64,000 bases of DNA from Clostridium sp. BSD9I1 (GTDB lineage Bacteria; Bacillota; Clostridia; Clostridiales; Clostridiaceae). Below the pieces are notes generated by a model, which was given only the letters and a program-made list of their open reading frames with translations, did no database searches and had not been told where the DNA came from. The DNA lies in assembly GCF_900185645.1 (NCBI RefSeq), contig NZ_FYAM01000011.1:186001-250000 (forward strand). The letters run 5' to 3'. Positions 1 to 8,475 of this stretch are shown piece by piece (position 1 is the first letter of the stretch; the number at the start of each line of letters is the position of its first letter). The position numbers and the translations under genes were made by a program.

Positions 1-592
1 CCACATATGCATGCAAACTCATTGCATAATTTAGCCCCGCTTTTAAATGTCCGGTTCCATGTGGTGCAGCTCGGTCAAAATCACTGACACAAATTGTTAA
101 TGGTTTTACACCACCTTTAAAATAAGGCCCAACTGGAGTACATAATATACGGAATTGATATTCCTCTGCTGGCTTCACACCAATTACCGGAGAGGATGCA
201 AACATATAAGGTCTCAAGTAAAGTGTTGCTCCGCTTCCGTAGGGTGGAACCCAGGCAGCATTTGCTTTTACTACCTGATCAATTGCATCTAAAAATCGTT
301 CTTTCGGAAATGGCGGCATTTCCAAACCTTTTGCAGAATTTATCATTCGTTCTGCATTTAAATCAGGACGGAATGTTACAATACTCCCATCTTTTGTTGT
401 ATAAGCCTTTAATCCTTCAAATATTGACTGGCAATATTGAAAAACACCTGCAGATTCATTTAAAATAATATTTGAATCTGAAGTAAGTGACCCCTTGTCC
501 CACTCACCATTTTTATAATTTGAAACATATCGTTTATCAGTTTCTCTATATGAAAACCCTATGTTTTCCCATACTAAATTCTTTTTTTCCAT
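1..592 (-). CDS. ilvE: Branched-chain amino acid aminotransferase, N-terminal part
   Basis: A class IV PLP-dependent aminotransferase that interconverts leucine, isoleucine or valine and their 2-oxo acids. The reading frame runs off the left edge, so only about 197 N-terminal residues are present. I read MEKKNLVWENIGFSYRET at the start, then GVFQYCQSIFEGLKAY, FRPDLNAERM, LYLRPYMFAS and PHGTGHLKAGLNYA, which match the bacterial BCAT fold-type IV family; the catalytic lysine should lie in the LKAGLNYA segment. The ATG is preceded by an AAGGTGAG ribosome binding site. It lies downstream of the AGCS symporter gene on the same strand, separated by a hairpin. Family certain; ilvE is the usual name. 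Confidence 0.9.
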   Translation of the reverse strand, partial: MEKKNLVWENIGFSYRETDKRYVSNYKNGEWDKGSLTSDSNIILNESAGVFQYCQSIFEGLKAYTTKDGSIVTFRPDLNAERMINSAKGLEMPPFPKERFLDAIDQVVKANAAWVPPYGSGATLYLRPYMFASSPVIGVKPAEEYQFRILCTPVGPYFKGGVKPLTICVSDFDRAAPHGTGHLKAGLNYAMSLHAYV

Positions 593-652
593 ATTCTCAC
601 CTTCCATTTCATCTAAATTAGAGTAAAGTTTTTTATATTTTTATTTATATAT

Positions 653-697
653 AAAGGATTACAGGGTTTTTAACCAAAAACTCTGTAATCCTTTTTT
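653..697. terminator. Hairpin between symporter and aminotransferase genes
   Basis: A perfect 12-bp inverted repeat (AAAGGATTACAG at 653-664 and CTGTAATCCTTT at 683-694) with an 18-nt loop and a T-run on the + strand. Read leftward it lies between the symporter stop and the aminotransferase start, with weaker T content on that side. It may terminate or attenuate transcription between the two genes. Confidence 0.6.
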
Positions 698-769
698 CTG
701 TGTTATAGAGTAATCTCTAATTTACTTTTATTTATTACTAAATATATTACTCATGTTCAATCATTTTTT

Positions 770-2191
770 CTACTCTGTAACATCCTCTTGCAAATGCTCA
801 ACAGAATTATTTCTCAGTTTACTTTCATAATCTTTAAGCAACTTAAAGAATACTCCGCTAAGTGCCACGCAGGTAAGTACATTAATAAATGTAGGCAAAG
901 CAGTCATTACGTCAGCAAATAACCACATTGTCTTTGGTGGTAGCCCTACTGTAACTGCAAGTAAAACCATTGCGTATTGTGACAAAGGATAGATATACCT
1001 TATAACTTTAACAATTTGTTCGTTCTTTTCTGATTCACCAAACATAAATCTTAGGATTGATTCGGCATACGTCCATTGACCTGTTGATGTAGTCCATGCA
1101 AATATAAATATAGCCACATTTAACAATACTCTTCCTGGATAGCCAAGAGTTGATTCAAATGCTGTTAGCGTTAATGTTGCACCTGAAGCTCCAGAGGACC
1201 ATACTCCTGTCGTTAATATCACAAGCGATGTCATAGTACCAACGATTATAGTATCAACAAATACTTCGAATGTTCCCCATAATCCCTGGTCAATTGGGCT
1301 CTTTACTTTAGCTGTTGCATGTGCCATTGGCGCTGTACCAAAGCCAGCTTCATTACTATATACAGATCTTGAAACACCTCTCTTGATTACCGCTGATAAA
1401 GCAGCACCACCGAAGCCTCCTACCGCAGCCATTGGCTTAAATGCAGCATGAAAAATCAATTGAAAAGCTGGCACTACATTTTCAATATTCATGAGTATAA
1501 TAAGCAATCCACCAATTAAATAGAATCCTGTCATTAATGGAACAACTTTTGATGCCATTTCTGCAATTCTTTTGATTCCTCCAAATAGAACTAAATAAGT
1601 AAGAACAACATAAATGGTTCCTGTTACTATCATTGGTATTCCAAAGGTTGATTCAAATGATTCTGCTACTGTATATGACTGCAAACTAATAAATATTACA
1701 AAAAACATTCCAAATATAAATATTCCCGCTAGTAACTTCCACCACTTCACACCGCGCTCTATTCCCAAGCCCTTTTTAATATAATACATTGGTCCACCGA
1801 ATGCACTACCGTCAGGATTTACTTCCCTATAATGAACAGCTAGTGTTACTTCAACCATTTTAGTCATCATTCCTACAAATGCGGCTACCCACATCCAAAA
1901 TACTGCTCCTGGTCCACCAGTTGCTATAGCGCTTGCCACCCCTGCAATATTTCCAACACCAATTGTACTTGCTAATGCTATACTTACTGCTTGAATGGGT
2001 GATACAATACCCTTTTCATTATTACTATCACTCTTAAACATAGCTCCAAATGTGTTTTTCATAATAAACCCAAATTTTCTAAACTGGAAAAATCCTGAAC
2101 CAATTGTGAAGAATAAGCCTGAGCCAATTACAAGTATGATAAGCGGTAATCCCCATAAAAAATCAGCCAAAGTTGATAATAAATTTCCCAT
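770..2191 (-). CDS. Sodium:alanine/amino acid symporter, AGCS family
   Basis: A membrane carrier of 473 residues, the usual length for the alanine/glycine:cation symporter family, importing a small neutral amino acid with sodium. Family hallmarks include GIVSPIQAVSIALASTIG, GNIAGVASAI, GPGAVFWMW, FGGPMYYI and YSNEAGFGTAPMAHA, with about ten hydrophobic segments. The ATG follows a GGAGGG ribosome binding site. It is last in a leftward run containing two C-S lyases, RidA and an amidohydrolase, so its physiological substrate could be a cysteine derivative rather than alanine; that is inference from context. Related AGCS proteins carry alanine, glycine, serine or glutamine, and specificity cannot be read from sequence. 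Confidence 0.92.
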   Translation of the reverse strand: MGNLLSTLADFLWGLPLIILVIGSGLFFTIGSGFFQFRKFGFIMKNTFGAMFKSDSNNEKGIVSPIQAVSIALASTIGVGNIAGVASAIATGGPGAVFWMWVAAFVGMMTKMVEVTLAVHYREVNPDGSAFGGPMYYIKKGLGIERGVKWWKLLAGIFIFGMFFVIFISLQSYTVAESFESTFGIPMIVTGTIYVVLTYLVLFGGIKRIAEMASKVVPLMTGFYLIGGLLIILMNIENVVPAFQLIFHAAFKPMAAVGGFGGAALSAVIKRGVSRSVYSNEAGFGTAPMAHATAKVKSPIDQGLWGTFEVFVDTIIVGTMTSLVILTTGVWSSGASGATLTLTAFESTLGYPGRVLLNVAIFIFAWTTSTGQWTYAESILRFMFGESEKNEQIVKVIRYIYPLSQYAMVLLAVTVGLPPKTMWLFADVMTALPTFINVLTCVALSGVFFKLLKDYESKLRNNSVEHLQEDVTE

Positions 2192-2231
2192 ATTTATGCC
2201 CTCCGTTTACATATTTATCCTTTAATTTCAA

Positions 2232-3416
2232 TTAAAGCTTTCCAGCCTCTGTAATGATATTCTCTACTGCTTGCTTCACATATTCAGGATCTGTTGCTAA
2301 GTTCAGCCTGATAAAGCCTTTATAGTTCTTACCAAACACTTCACCATAATCTACTGCCAGATGACATCTGTCTTGAATAAATTCCGCCAATTTTTCCGGT
2401 TCAATGCATTTACGCATATCAAGAAATACAAGATACGTTCCTTCTAAAGCACAAACCGTTATATCCGGCAGCTTTTCATTCAATTCTTCTTTCAAATAAT
2501 TATAATTATCACGAATTACTTCTATAAGATTTGATAGCCACTCTCCACCATGAGTATATGCTGACACAGTAGAGGTAAGCCCCATGATATTCATCTCTGT
2601 TCGATTCAATCCACTGGCAAATTTATCGAAAACTTTCATTAAATTATTATTTGTAATAATAATATGTGAATGAAGCAATGATGCTAAATTAAAGGTTTTC
2701 GAAGCAGATGATACTGTGATAACTATGTCACGATATAGTCCCTCTGACACAACTGCAGATGGAATGAACGAATTTTCTTCAAGTACAATATCTTGATGAA
2801 TTTCATCACTTACTACTAAAACATTGTGTTTTTTGCAGATTGCTAGAACTTTATCTAATTCCTCCTCCCTCCAGACTCTTCCTACTGGATTGTGAGGAGA
2901 GCACTGGATAAACATTTTCACTTCATTTTCCACTATTGCTTCTTCAATCGCTTCATAATTCATGGTAAAATATCCTTCATTGTAATCCAAATCAACAGCC
3001 ACTAGCTTTCTTCCATTGTTTGTAACTACATTATGAAATGGATAATAAACTGGTGTTAAAATCAGACAAGCATCTTCTGGATTTGTAAATGCATGAATAG
3101 CCCATGCAATTGCGGTTATACAACCTGTTGAAAAACGTACCCACTCTTTTTGAATTGGAAAATTATATCTCTCATCCATCCAATTCGAGAATGCTTTATA
3201 GTATTCATCTGAAACAGAGGAATATCCAAATACCCCATGCTTGATTCTTTGAATCATGGCCTCAGTAACCTGGTCACAGGTTTTAAATTCCATATCTGCA
3301 ATCCACATTGGAATCAGATTAGGATCTCCATATCTACTTTCTAAACCATCCCATTTAAAACAGTCTGTCCCACGTCTCTCAATCAAATATTTTTCTAAAA
3401 ACTCCTGCTTATTCAT
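2232..3416 (-). CDS. PatB/MalY-type PLP-dependent C-S lyase (second paralogue)
   Basis: A fold-type I PLP enzyme of 394 residues. Visible hallmarks are MWIADMEFKT near residue 37, CSPHNPVGRVW near 172, the VSDEIHQDI segment near 202 and the Schiff-base lysine in SSASKTFNLA (Lys240). The PatB/MalY group cleaves cystathionine or S-substituted cysteines to a thiol, pyruvate and ammonia through 2-aminoacrylate. It starts five bases after the glutaredoxin-like stop codon with an AGGAGG site, so the two are probably co-translated. A related enzyme lies at 4095-5315. The pair differ substantially in sequence, suggesting different conjugate substrates. A true aminotransferase role is less likely. Confidence 0.85.
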   Translation of the reverse strand: MNKQEFLEKYLIERRGTDCFKWDGLESRYGDPNLIPMWIADMEFKTCDQVTEAMIQRIKHGVFGYSSVSDEYYKAFSNWMDERYNFPIQKEWVRFSTGCITAIAWAIHAFTNPEDACLILTPVYYPFHNVVTNNGRKLVAVDLDYNEGYFTMNYEAIEEAIVENEVKMFIQCSPHNPVGRVWREEELDKVLAICKKHNVLVVSDEIHQDIVLEENSFIPSAVVSEGLYRDIVITVSSASKTFNLASLLHSHIIITNNNLMKVFDKFASGLNRTEMNIMGLTSTVSAYTHGGEWLSNLIEVIRDNYNYLKEELNEKLPDITVCALEGTYLVFLDMRKCIEPEKLAEFIQDRCHLAVDYGEVFGKNYKGFIRLNLATDPEYVKQAVENIITEAGKL

Positions 3417-3420
3417 AAAA

Positions 3421-3687
3421 CTAGTCCTCCTGAATTTTCTTCAGAACTGCATCCAGTTCAAAGGTTTGTGTGCCATCTTCTAATGTAAAGAACGGAATTC
3501 CAATCCCACCATTCTTTTTGACATTATCGTAAATTGGATTGTTTTCACGTGCCTCCAGAAAAACCTTAAGTGCAGGGAAACTTGAGGAAATATCCTGAAA
3601 TTGAACCTCTGCTTTTTGGTCTTTTAGCTTGTATAGCGCATATAAAGTATCTTTACATAAATGACTTCCAATTACATTAACCTTCAT
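3421..3687 (-). CDS. Glutaredoxin-related small thiol-redox protein
   Basis: An 88-residue thioredoxin-fold protein of the clostridial glutaredoxin-related type. It begins MKVNVIGSHLCKDTLYAL, where the SHLCKDT segment carries a single redox cysteine at position 11 instead of a CxxC pair, and it keeps the GIGIPFFTLEDG segment that in glutaredoxins contains the cis-proline. A monothiol centre suits reduction of mixed disulfides or binding of a thiol product. It sits between RidA and a C-S lyase with a GGAGACG site and minimal spacing, so it is almost certainly in the same operon and may handle thiols released by the lyases. Precise partner unknown. Confidence 0.75.
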   Translation of the reverse strand: MKVNVIGSHLCKDTLYALYKLKDQKAEVQFQDISSSFPALKVFLEARENNPIYDNVKKNGGIGIPFFTLEDGTQTFELDAVLKKIQED

Positions 3688-3703
3688 TATTCACGTCTCC
3701 TTT

Positions 3704-4075
3704 TTACTTTTCGATAGCAATTGCTTCGATTTCGCAAAGAACTCCCTTTGGAAGTGTCTTTACTGCAACACAACTTCTGGCTGGCTTTGATACAAAATAC
3801 TTAGCATAAACTTCGTTAAAAGCCACAAAGTCTCCCATATCAGCTAAAAAACATGTTGTTTTAAACACTTTATCAAAACCTGATCCTGCCTCTGAAAGAA
3901 TTGCTCCAACATTCTTACAGCTCTGTTCTGTTTGAGCAGCAATTCCTTCTGCTACAGTACCATCTTCTGGATTAACTGGAATCTGTCCGGAAGTATATAC
4001 AATCCCGTTTACCACAAATCCCTGAGAATAAGGTCCAATTGCTCCTGGTGCATTTTTTGTTTCAATAATCTTCAT
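3704..4075 (-). CDS. ridA: RidA family 2-aminoacrylate/imine deaminase
   Basis: A 123-residue Rid-family protein that hydrolyses reactive enamines and imines such as 2-aminoacrylate to the 2-oxo acid and ammonia. I see GAIGPYSQGFVVNG, the TSGQIPVNPEDG segment, the active-site arginine in KPARSCVAV and the C-terminal GVLCEIEAIAI, all typical of archetypal RidA. The start is placed at the ATG behind AGGAGGCAAAATT; the frame is open for 23 further codons but those lack a ribosome binding site and overlap the preceding gene. Its position between two PLP C-S lyases that generate 2-aminoacrylate makes the metabolic link direct. Confidence 0.93.
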   Translation of the reverse strand: MKIIETKNAPGAIGPYSQGFVVNGIVYTSGQIPVNPEDGTVAEGIAAQTEQSCKNVGAILSEAGSGFDKVFKTTCFLADMGDFVAFNEVYAKYFVSKPARSCVAVKTLPKGVLCEIEAIAIEK

Positions 4076-4094
4076 AATTTTGCCTCCTCTAAAA

Positions 4095-5315
4095 TTAACA
4101 AATTTCTGTGTATTTTTCATTATGTTTTGTATTAACTGCCTCACATATACGTTTCAAACCTTCTTCTATGACAGACTTCGGACATGCTAAATTTAACCTA
4201 ATAAAACCGTCGGAATTTTGAACGAACATATTTCCACCTTCAAGCAGAACTCCTGCCTTATATGCAAAGAACAATGGTAAATTCTCATCTTCCTTAAAAT
4301 AAGCACTTAAATCTACCCATGCAAGATAAGTGGCTTCCGATATTTTAAATTTTGCCTTTGGTAAATTTTCTGAAAGATATTCCTTAGTAAATCTGAAATT
4401 TTCATCTAAATAAGCTCGTAATTCCTCAAGCCAAGCTTCTCCTTTTTCATAGGCCGCTTGAGCAGCTGCAATACTTAAAGGATTATCAAAATTATAATGT
4501 CTGCTAAGCCATATTTCTCTCAGTTTTTCATCTGGGATAACAATATGTGAAATCATAAGGCCAGCCATATTAAATGTTTTGCTAGGTGCCATACAGGTAA
4601 CTAGTTTATTATAATCTGGCATAACCTTCCCTAGTGGAATATGTGTTTGATTAAGGCGTATTAAATCGCAGTGGATCTCATCGGAAATAACCCAAAGCTG
4701 ATGCTTTTCTATAATTTCTGCCATTTTCTTAAGTTCATCCTCTTTCCATACACGGCCTGTGGGATTGTGAGGATTACAAAGAATAAGGAGTGTTGTCTTC
4801 TCATCTGCAGCTTTTCTTTCTAAATCTTCAAAGTCTATTGTATAATATCCATCTTCATTAACTAAGTCTGAGCATACGCACTCCCTATGATTAAAATCAG
4901 CTGCATACTTGAAATATGCATAGGATGGTGTTAAGAAGAGAACCTTTTCATCCTCTTTACAAATATAATCCACTAGCTCGTACAATGCTGGAATAATACC
5001 ATTTGACATAACTAGCTCCTTTTTATCAAATGTCCATCCATAACGCTTCTTGCACCAATTAGCAAAAACTTCATAATAACTGTTTTCGAATACTCTTGTA
5101 TATCCAAAAATACGTTTTTCCAAACGTTCTTTAATGCCATCAATTACAACATCTGGAGTCGCAAATTCCATATCTGCAACCCACATCCTTATAAATTCTT
5201 CATCTTTATAAGGAAAGATCATTGTGTCATCTGCATGAAAAATATAGCTGCGGAATCCATCCGTATTCATGGCATTTGTATTTCTACGGTCAATAATTTC
5301 ATCAAAATTATACAT
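4095..5315 (-). CDS. PatB/MalY-type PLP-dependent C-S lyase (first paralogue)
   Basis: A fold-type I PLP enzyme of 406 residues with MWVADMEFATPD near residue 44, CNPHNPTGRVW near 180, VISDEIHCDL near 209 and the PLP lysine in APSKTFNMAG (Lys246). Predicted reaction: beta-elimination on cystathionine or another S-substituted cysteine. It has a good AGGAG site and begins 37 bases after the amidohydrolase stop codon. Compared with the paralogue at 2232-3416 it has an N-terminal stretch (about residues 10-40) reminiscent of MalY-type enzymes. Two divergent C-S lyases in one operon suggest a pathway for more than one thioether rather than ordinary methionine synthesis. Confidence 0.85.
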   Translation of the reverse strand: MYNFDEIIDRRNTNAMNTDGFRSYIFHADDTMIFPYKDEEFIRMWVADMEFATPDVVIDGIKERLEKRIFGYTRVFENSYYEVFANWCKKRYGWTFDKKELVMSNGIIPALYELVDYICKEDEKVLFLTPSYAYFKYAADFNHRECVCSDLVNEDGYYTIDFEDLERKAADEKTTLLILCNPHNPTGRVWKEDELKKMAEIIEKHQLWVISDEIHCDLIRLNQTHIPLGKVMPDYNKLVTCMAPSKTFNMAGLMISHIVIPDEKLREIWLSRHYNFDNPLSIAAAQAAYEKGEAWLEELRAYLDENFRFTKEYLSENLPKAKFKISEATYLAWVDLSAYFKEDENLPLFFAYKAGVLLEGGNMFVQNSDGFIRLNLACPKSVIEEGLKRICEAVNTKHNEKYTEIC

Positions 5316-5352
5316 ATTTTATCACTCCTATTCATTACTTAAAATCTATAAG

Positions 5353-6546
5353 TTATATATCATTTCTAAGCCATTCTACTGCATAGCGTACAGTTGAAAT
5401 AGCACCTGTTTTCATCACAGATTCATTGAAATCAAATTTTTCATTATGATGACCTGCCCCATACCCAGCTTCTTCGTTTTTAATGCCTAAAAAGGCCAAT
5501 ACCCCTTTATATTTTTCTAACCATTTAGAAAATGTCTCTCCGGCATACCATGGATCAAACTGAACAACACTGCCCTCTGGCAATATTTCCGACAATACAC
5601 GTTCAGCGACCCTAGAGCTTTCCTCATCATTAATTACAGCACTATTAATAGTCTCTAATGGAAATTCTGCTCTACATTTATGCATAGCAGCTGTGTGCTC
5701 AGCAACAGTACGGAATAATTTCTGTGCCTTTTTACCTTCTTCATTATTGAAAAATCTGAAAGTTCCCTTAATCTCTGCCTTACTGTCAATCATATTGGAT
5801 TCATTTCCAACATGCATCATTGGAATAGCCATTGTAACAGTTTCACCAGCTGTGATTTGATTACAAAATGCCACGCAAAGATTATTTAAGAAATTTGCAG
5901 AACAAAATAATGGATTAATGGCCAAATCCGGTCTGGAAGCATGTCCTGCTTTTCCTATAAAATCAACTCTTGCAGTACAATAACCTGCCATTCGTGGTCC
6001 ATGTACAGAAATTTTGCCTTCCTCTAGTGCCGCATAAACATGAATTCCCCAAACACGGTCAATTGCATACTTATCTAATGCTGCAAGGATGGCATCAATT
6101 CCACTATTAGGTTCTTCTCCTTCCTCAAAGCAAAAATAGATAACACCGTTTAATGAGTCTTTCAAACGGTATAGCATCTGCATTGCGCCTAGTAACATAG
6201 CCGTATGACCATCATGTCCACAAGCATGGCAGGTTTTGGGATGTTCAGAAACACATGTCCTTGTGCCAACCAGATTGGTAGGCGATTCTTCCATTGGTAA
6301 TGCGTCAATATCAGCACGAAGGGCAATATGTTTACCAGGACGGCCTGTGTCTAATTTAACTATGACACTGGTTGTTGGTACTTCTTCATAGGATAAACCA
6401 AGTTTACCAGCCTCTTCTATAATAAAAGCCTTAGTTTTAAATTCATGCATGCCAATTTCTGCAAATGTATGTACTTTTCGCCTGCAATCAATAATATAAT
6501 TTTCATATTCATTAGCAAGTTCTAAAATCTGCTTATTTAAACTCAT
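5353..6546 (-). CDS. M20 family amidohydrolase (probable N-acyl amino acid deacylase)
   Basis: A zinc-dependent M20D/IAA-amino-acid-hydrolase-like enzyme of 397 residues. Metal-site motifs: LRADIDALPMEE, CHACGHDGHTAML, FCFEEGEEPNSG, and the C-terminal AGHHNEKFDFNE. These enzymes release a carboxylate from an N-acylated amino acid. The start is the ATG eight bases after AGGAGG; a GTG three codons upstream overlaps that site and is rejected. It is the first gene of the leftward cluster and faces an XRE regulator across a 216-bp gap, so it may deacylate an N-acetylated cysteine conjugate before the lyases act. The substrate is inferred from neighbours only. Confidence 0.85.
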   Translation of the reverse strand: MSLNKQILELANEYENYIIDCRRKVHTFAEIGMHEFKTKAFIIEEAGKLGLSYEEVPTTSVIVKLDTGRPGKHIALRADIDALPMEESPTNLVGTRTCVSEHPKTCHACGHDGHTAMLLGAMQMLYRLKDSLNGVIYFCFEEGEEPNSGIDAILAALDKYAIDRVWGIHVYAALEEGKISVHGPRMAGYCTARVDFIGKAGHASRPDLAINPLFCSANFLNNLCVAFCNQITAGETVTMAIPMMHVGNESNMIDSKAEIKGTFRFFNNEEGKKAQKLFRTVAEHTAAMHKCRAEFPLETINSAVINDEESSRVAERVLSEILPEGSVVQFDPWYAGETFSKWLEKYKGVLAFLGIKNEEAGYGAGHHNEKFDFNESVMKTGAISTVRYAVEWLRNDI

Positions 6547-6574
6547 TAAATACACCTCCTTTATCTTATACCTT

Positions 6575-6698
6575 ATTTTAGCAACTAAAATTTTTCATAT
6601 CAAACCACTCAAAGTTTCCTGTGAGTGGACTTTTTTTTATTTTTTTCTACTCCCAATGGATTTGCCGCCTCTTTTATGCTAAAATTTTTGTATATAAT
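6575..6698. promoter_or_regulatory. Divergent control region of the lyase cluster
   Basis: The gap between the divergent amidohydrolase and XRE genes holds a perfect palindrome at 6575-6591 (ATTTTAGCAACTAAAAT). Its CTAAAATTTTT tail is repeated exactly at 6679-6689, next to a TATAAT hexamer at 6693-6698. Two copies of the same 11-mer in a regulator/target gap suggest operator sites for the XRE protein. No -35 box can be assigned with confidence. Confidence 0.4.
6605..6638 (+). terminator. Hairpin with T-run inside the divergent gap
   Basis: CCACTC and GAGTGG (6605-6610 and 6623-6628) flank a 12-nt loop and are followed by eight T on the + strand. No + strand gene ends here, so it is either a remnant terminator or, read leftward, a structure in the leader RNA of the lyase cluster. 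Confidence 0.45.
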
Positions 6699-6762
6699 AA
6701 AAACTTATAGAACTTTTTAAATTTTGTGTATTTATACGAAACTATTTATAGGGAGGAAATCT

Positions 6763-7470
6763 ATGTCTGAGATTAGTACACAGGTTGGCAAACAAATTCG
6801 TGCCTTTAGAAAAATGCGAAAATTAACACTGGATGAGCTATCTAATTTGCTTCATAAAAGTAAATCCACAATTTCCAAATATGAAAAAGGAGAAATTTCC
6901 ATTGATATAGAAACACTATATGAAATTGCTGATGCTCTGCAAATTCATGTTGAGCAATTGCTCTACCTTCGTCCCAAACGCACTGTTATCTCTCCCCAAA
7001 ATAACAGCCCTGCCTTTTTCAGTGGAGCATCTCAATTTTACTCCTATCTTTATGACGGCCGAAGCAATAATATCATACGTTGTGTATTTGACGTTCTCTC
7101 TAAAACAGAAAATAACCAATATAAAATTATGATGTATATGAACTATAAAGACTTTGATAATTATCAAAACTGTGAGAATACTTATTGGGGATACATTGAA
7201 CATTATGATGCTCTTACACGCATTTCCCTTGTTAACAAGGATACACCTATGGAAAAGGCCAGCGTTCAAATACTAGCCTCCTATTTAGATTCCGGCACTA
7301 AATGGGGATTGTTTAACGGATTCTCGTCCAGACCAATGATGCCAATTGCTGTTAAAATGCTGTTTTCAAAAACCCGTTTAAAAGAAGATTCTGCTCTGAT
7401 TCATCAGCTTAAGGTTTCGAAAGATGATATACGATTGTTGAAATTATACAACATGCTATCTGTAACTTAG
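6763..7470 (+). CDS. XRE-family transcriptional regulator with C-terminal sensor-like domain
   Basis: A 235-residue regulator. Residues about 5-60 form a Cro/CI helix-turn-helix (QIRAFRKMRKLTLDELSNLL, KSTISKYEKGEISI). The remaining 170 residues are a domain I do not recognise, rich in aromatic residues (YSYLYDGRSNN, WGYIEHYDALT). I start it at the ATG after GGGAGGAAATCT; thirteen in-frame upstream codons lack a site. It diverges from the amidohydrolase/C-S lyase cluster and is the obvious candidate for its controller, with the C-terminal domain perhaps sensing a pathway ligand. A bidirectional terminator follows it. Confidence 0.8.
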   Translation: MSEISTQVGKQIRAFRKMRKLTLDELSNLLHKSKSTISKYEKGEISIDIETLYEIADALQIHVEQLLYLRPKRTVISPQNNSPAFFSGASQFYSYLYDGRSNNIIRCVFDVLSKTENNQYKIMMYMNYKDFDNYQNCENTYWGYIEHYDALTRISLVNKDTPMEKASVQILASYLDSGTKWGLFNGFSSRPMMPIAVKMLFSKTRLKEDSALIHQLKVSKDDIRLLKLYNMLSVT

Positions 7471-7496
7471 AGAGGGATTATTATTGAAATATGTAA

Positions 7497-7528
7497 AAAG
7501 CCGTACAAGCTACTAGTTGTACGGCTTT
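7497..7528. terminator. Bidirectional terminator between convergent genes
   Basis: A perfect 12-bp stem (AAAGCCGTACAA / TTGTACGGCTTT) with an 8-nt loop sits between the end of the XRE gene and the end of the leftward gene at 7543, serving both strands. Confidence 0.85.
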
Positions 7529-7542
7529 GTGATAATTAAAAA

Positions 7543-7833
7543 TTATGCTACACTGTATATCTTCACATCAGGGTCAGCATCCCATAATGGTTTAAGACCT
7601 ACAAAAACATCCTTGTTGAATAACTCACTATCTAAATATGCCTGTGCATGCTCTACGCTGTCAAATCCGTGAAGTACCTGAACGTCTTCATCGCGAATTA
7701 AAAGATTTTTAGTAAGGGCACCAGGTATGTTATTTAAAAATGGAGCGCGATAATCCGCATAAATCTTTCCTGCAGCACCTCTGTTTTCGCTAGTAATTTT
7801 CATTGTGATTTCAAGATAAGCTTTTACTTCCAT
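7543..7833 (-). CDS. Small ABM-like protein, target of the HxlR regulator
   Basis: A 96-residue soluble protein (MEVKAYLEITMKITSENRGA start, HGFDSVEHAQAYLDSE in the middle). Length and the alternating pattern ending in an AQAYLDSELF helix resemble ferredoxin-like alpha/beta barrel proteins of the antibiotic-biosynthesis-monooxygenase group, but I cannot name a family with certainty. It has a strong GGGAGG site and diverges from an HxlR regulator, an arrangement typical of small redox or quinone-handling enzymes induced by electrophiles. Function is inferred from context. Confidence 0.55.
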   Translation of the reverse strand: MEVKAYLEITMKITSENRGAAGKIYADYRAPFLNNIPGALTKNLLIRDEDVQVLHGFDSVEHAQAYLDSELFNKDVFVGLKPLWDADPDVKIYSVA

Positions 7834-7929
7834 AATAAAATTCCTCCCTAAATATTCTTATAGTTGTTTATTGCATAGTCAAATTTTATTAAAAAAGCTA
7901 CATAAGTAAAAGATATCAACAAATTTATG

Positions 7930-7982
7930 AGTAACTAATAAATTTCATAGTAACTTGTAAATTCATAGCAATAGAATATAAT
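7930..7982 (+). promoter_or_regulatory. Promoter and direct repeats upstream of the HxlR gene
   Basis: TTGTAA at 7955-7960 and TATAAT at 7977-7982 are separated by 16 bp, a good sigma-A-type promoter about 30 bp before the HxlR start. Two AGTAACT direct repeats (7930-7936 and 7949-7955) lie at and just upstream of the -35 box and are candidate HxlR operators that could also control the divergent gene. Confidence 0.6.
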
Positions 7983-8013
7983 TTATATATAAAAAGTATT
8001 GGAGGGATGGAAG

Positions 8014-8394
8014 ATGTATAAACCCAAATTAGAAAAGGAAATTAGATGCCCCTTAGAGTACGGATTGGATATATTCGGTGGTAAGTGGAATTCGCGTATT
8101 ATATGTGTGCTGGCTGAAAAACATACCCTGCGTTACAGTGAAATTCGTAAGGAAATGACAGATATAACTGATGCAGTATTAGCGTCAACTTTGAAAAGGT
8201 TAATTTCAGATAACATAGTACGACGGGAACAATATAATGAAATTCCCCCTAAGGTAGAGTATTCATTAACGGATAAGGGTAAATCTGTTGTGCCTATTTT
8301 ACAAAGTATTTGTAGATGGTCTGGGGCTTATCATAAAAATGAAAGTGAACATATAATGGCTCAATGCCAGAAATGTGATTATAATAATGAATAA
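8014..8394 (+). CDS. HxlR-family winged-helix transcriptional regulator
   Basis: A 126-residue MarR-like regulator with the HxlR signature: CPLEYGLDIFGGKWNSRIIC at residues 14-33, LRYSEIRKEM near 44, VLASTLKRLISDNIVRR near 60 and PPKVEYSLTDKGKSVVPIL near 82. The C-terminus has a Cys-rich tail (QCQKCDY). CPLEY carries the cysteine that in YodB/HypR-type members senses electrophiles or disulfide stress. The start is the ATG after GGAGGGATGGAAG; an upstream in-frame TTG overlaps that site. It diverges from the small ABM-like gene, its probable target. Confidence 0.9.
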   Translation: MYKPKLEKEIRCPLEYGLDIFGGKWNSRIICVLAEKHTLRYSEIRKEMTDITDAVLASTLKRLISDNIVRREQYNEIPPKVEYSLTDKGKSVVPILQSICRWSGAYHKNESEHIMAQCQKCDYNNE

Positions 8395-8432
8395 AATAAC
8401 TAAGCTATTTAAAATCAATGCTTACTTAAAAT

Positions 8433-8466
8433 AAAAGAAGCACCAGATAAGTCCAGTGCTTCTTTT
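8433..8466. terminator. Bidirectional terminator after the HxlR gene
   Basis: An 11-bp stem AAAAGAAGCAC / GTGCTTCTTTT encloses a 12-nt loop. It follows the HxlR stop codon and also the stop of the leftward yjbQ remnant. A degraded relative of its right arm lies after the intact yjbQ at about 9500. Confidence 0.75.
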
Positions 8467-8475
8467 GAGTTGCTT

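Noticed and set aside
196-468. 90-codon + strand open frame
   Set aside because: It lies opposite the branched-chain aminotransferase coding sequence, has no ribosome binding site and no recognisable protein features.
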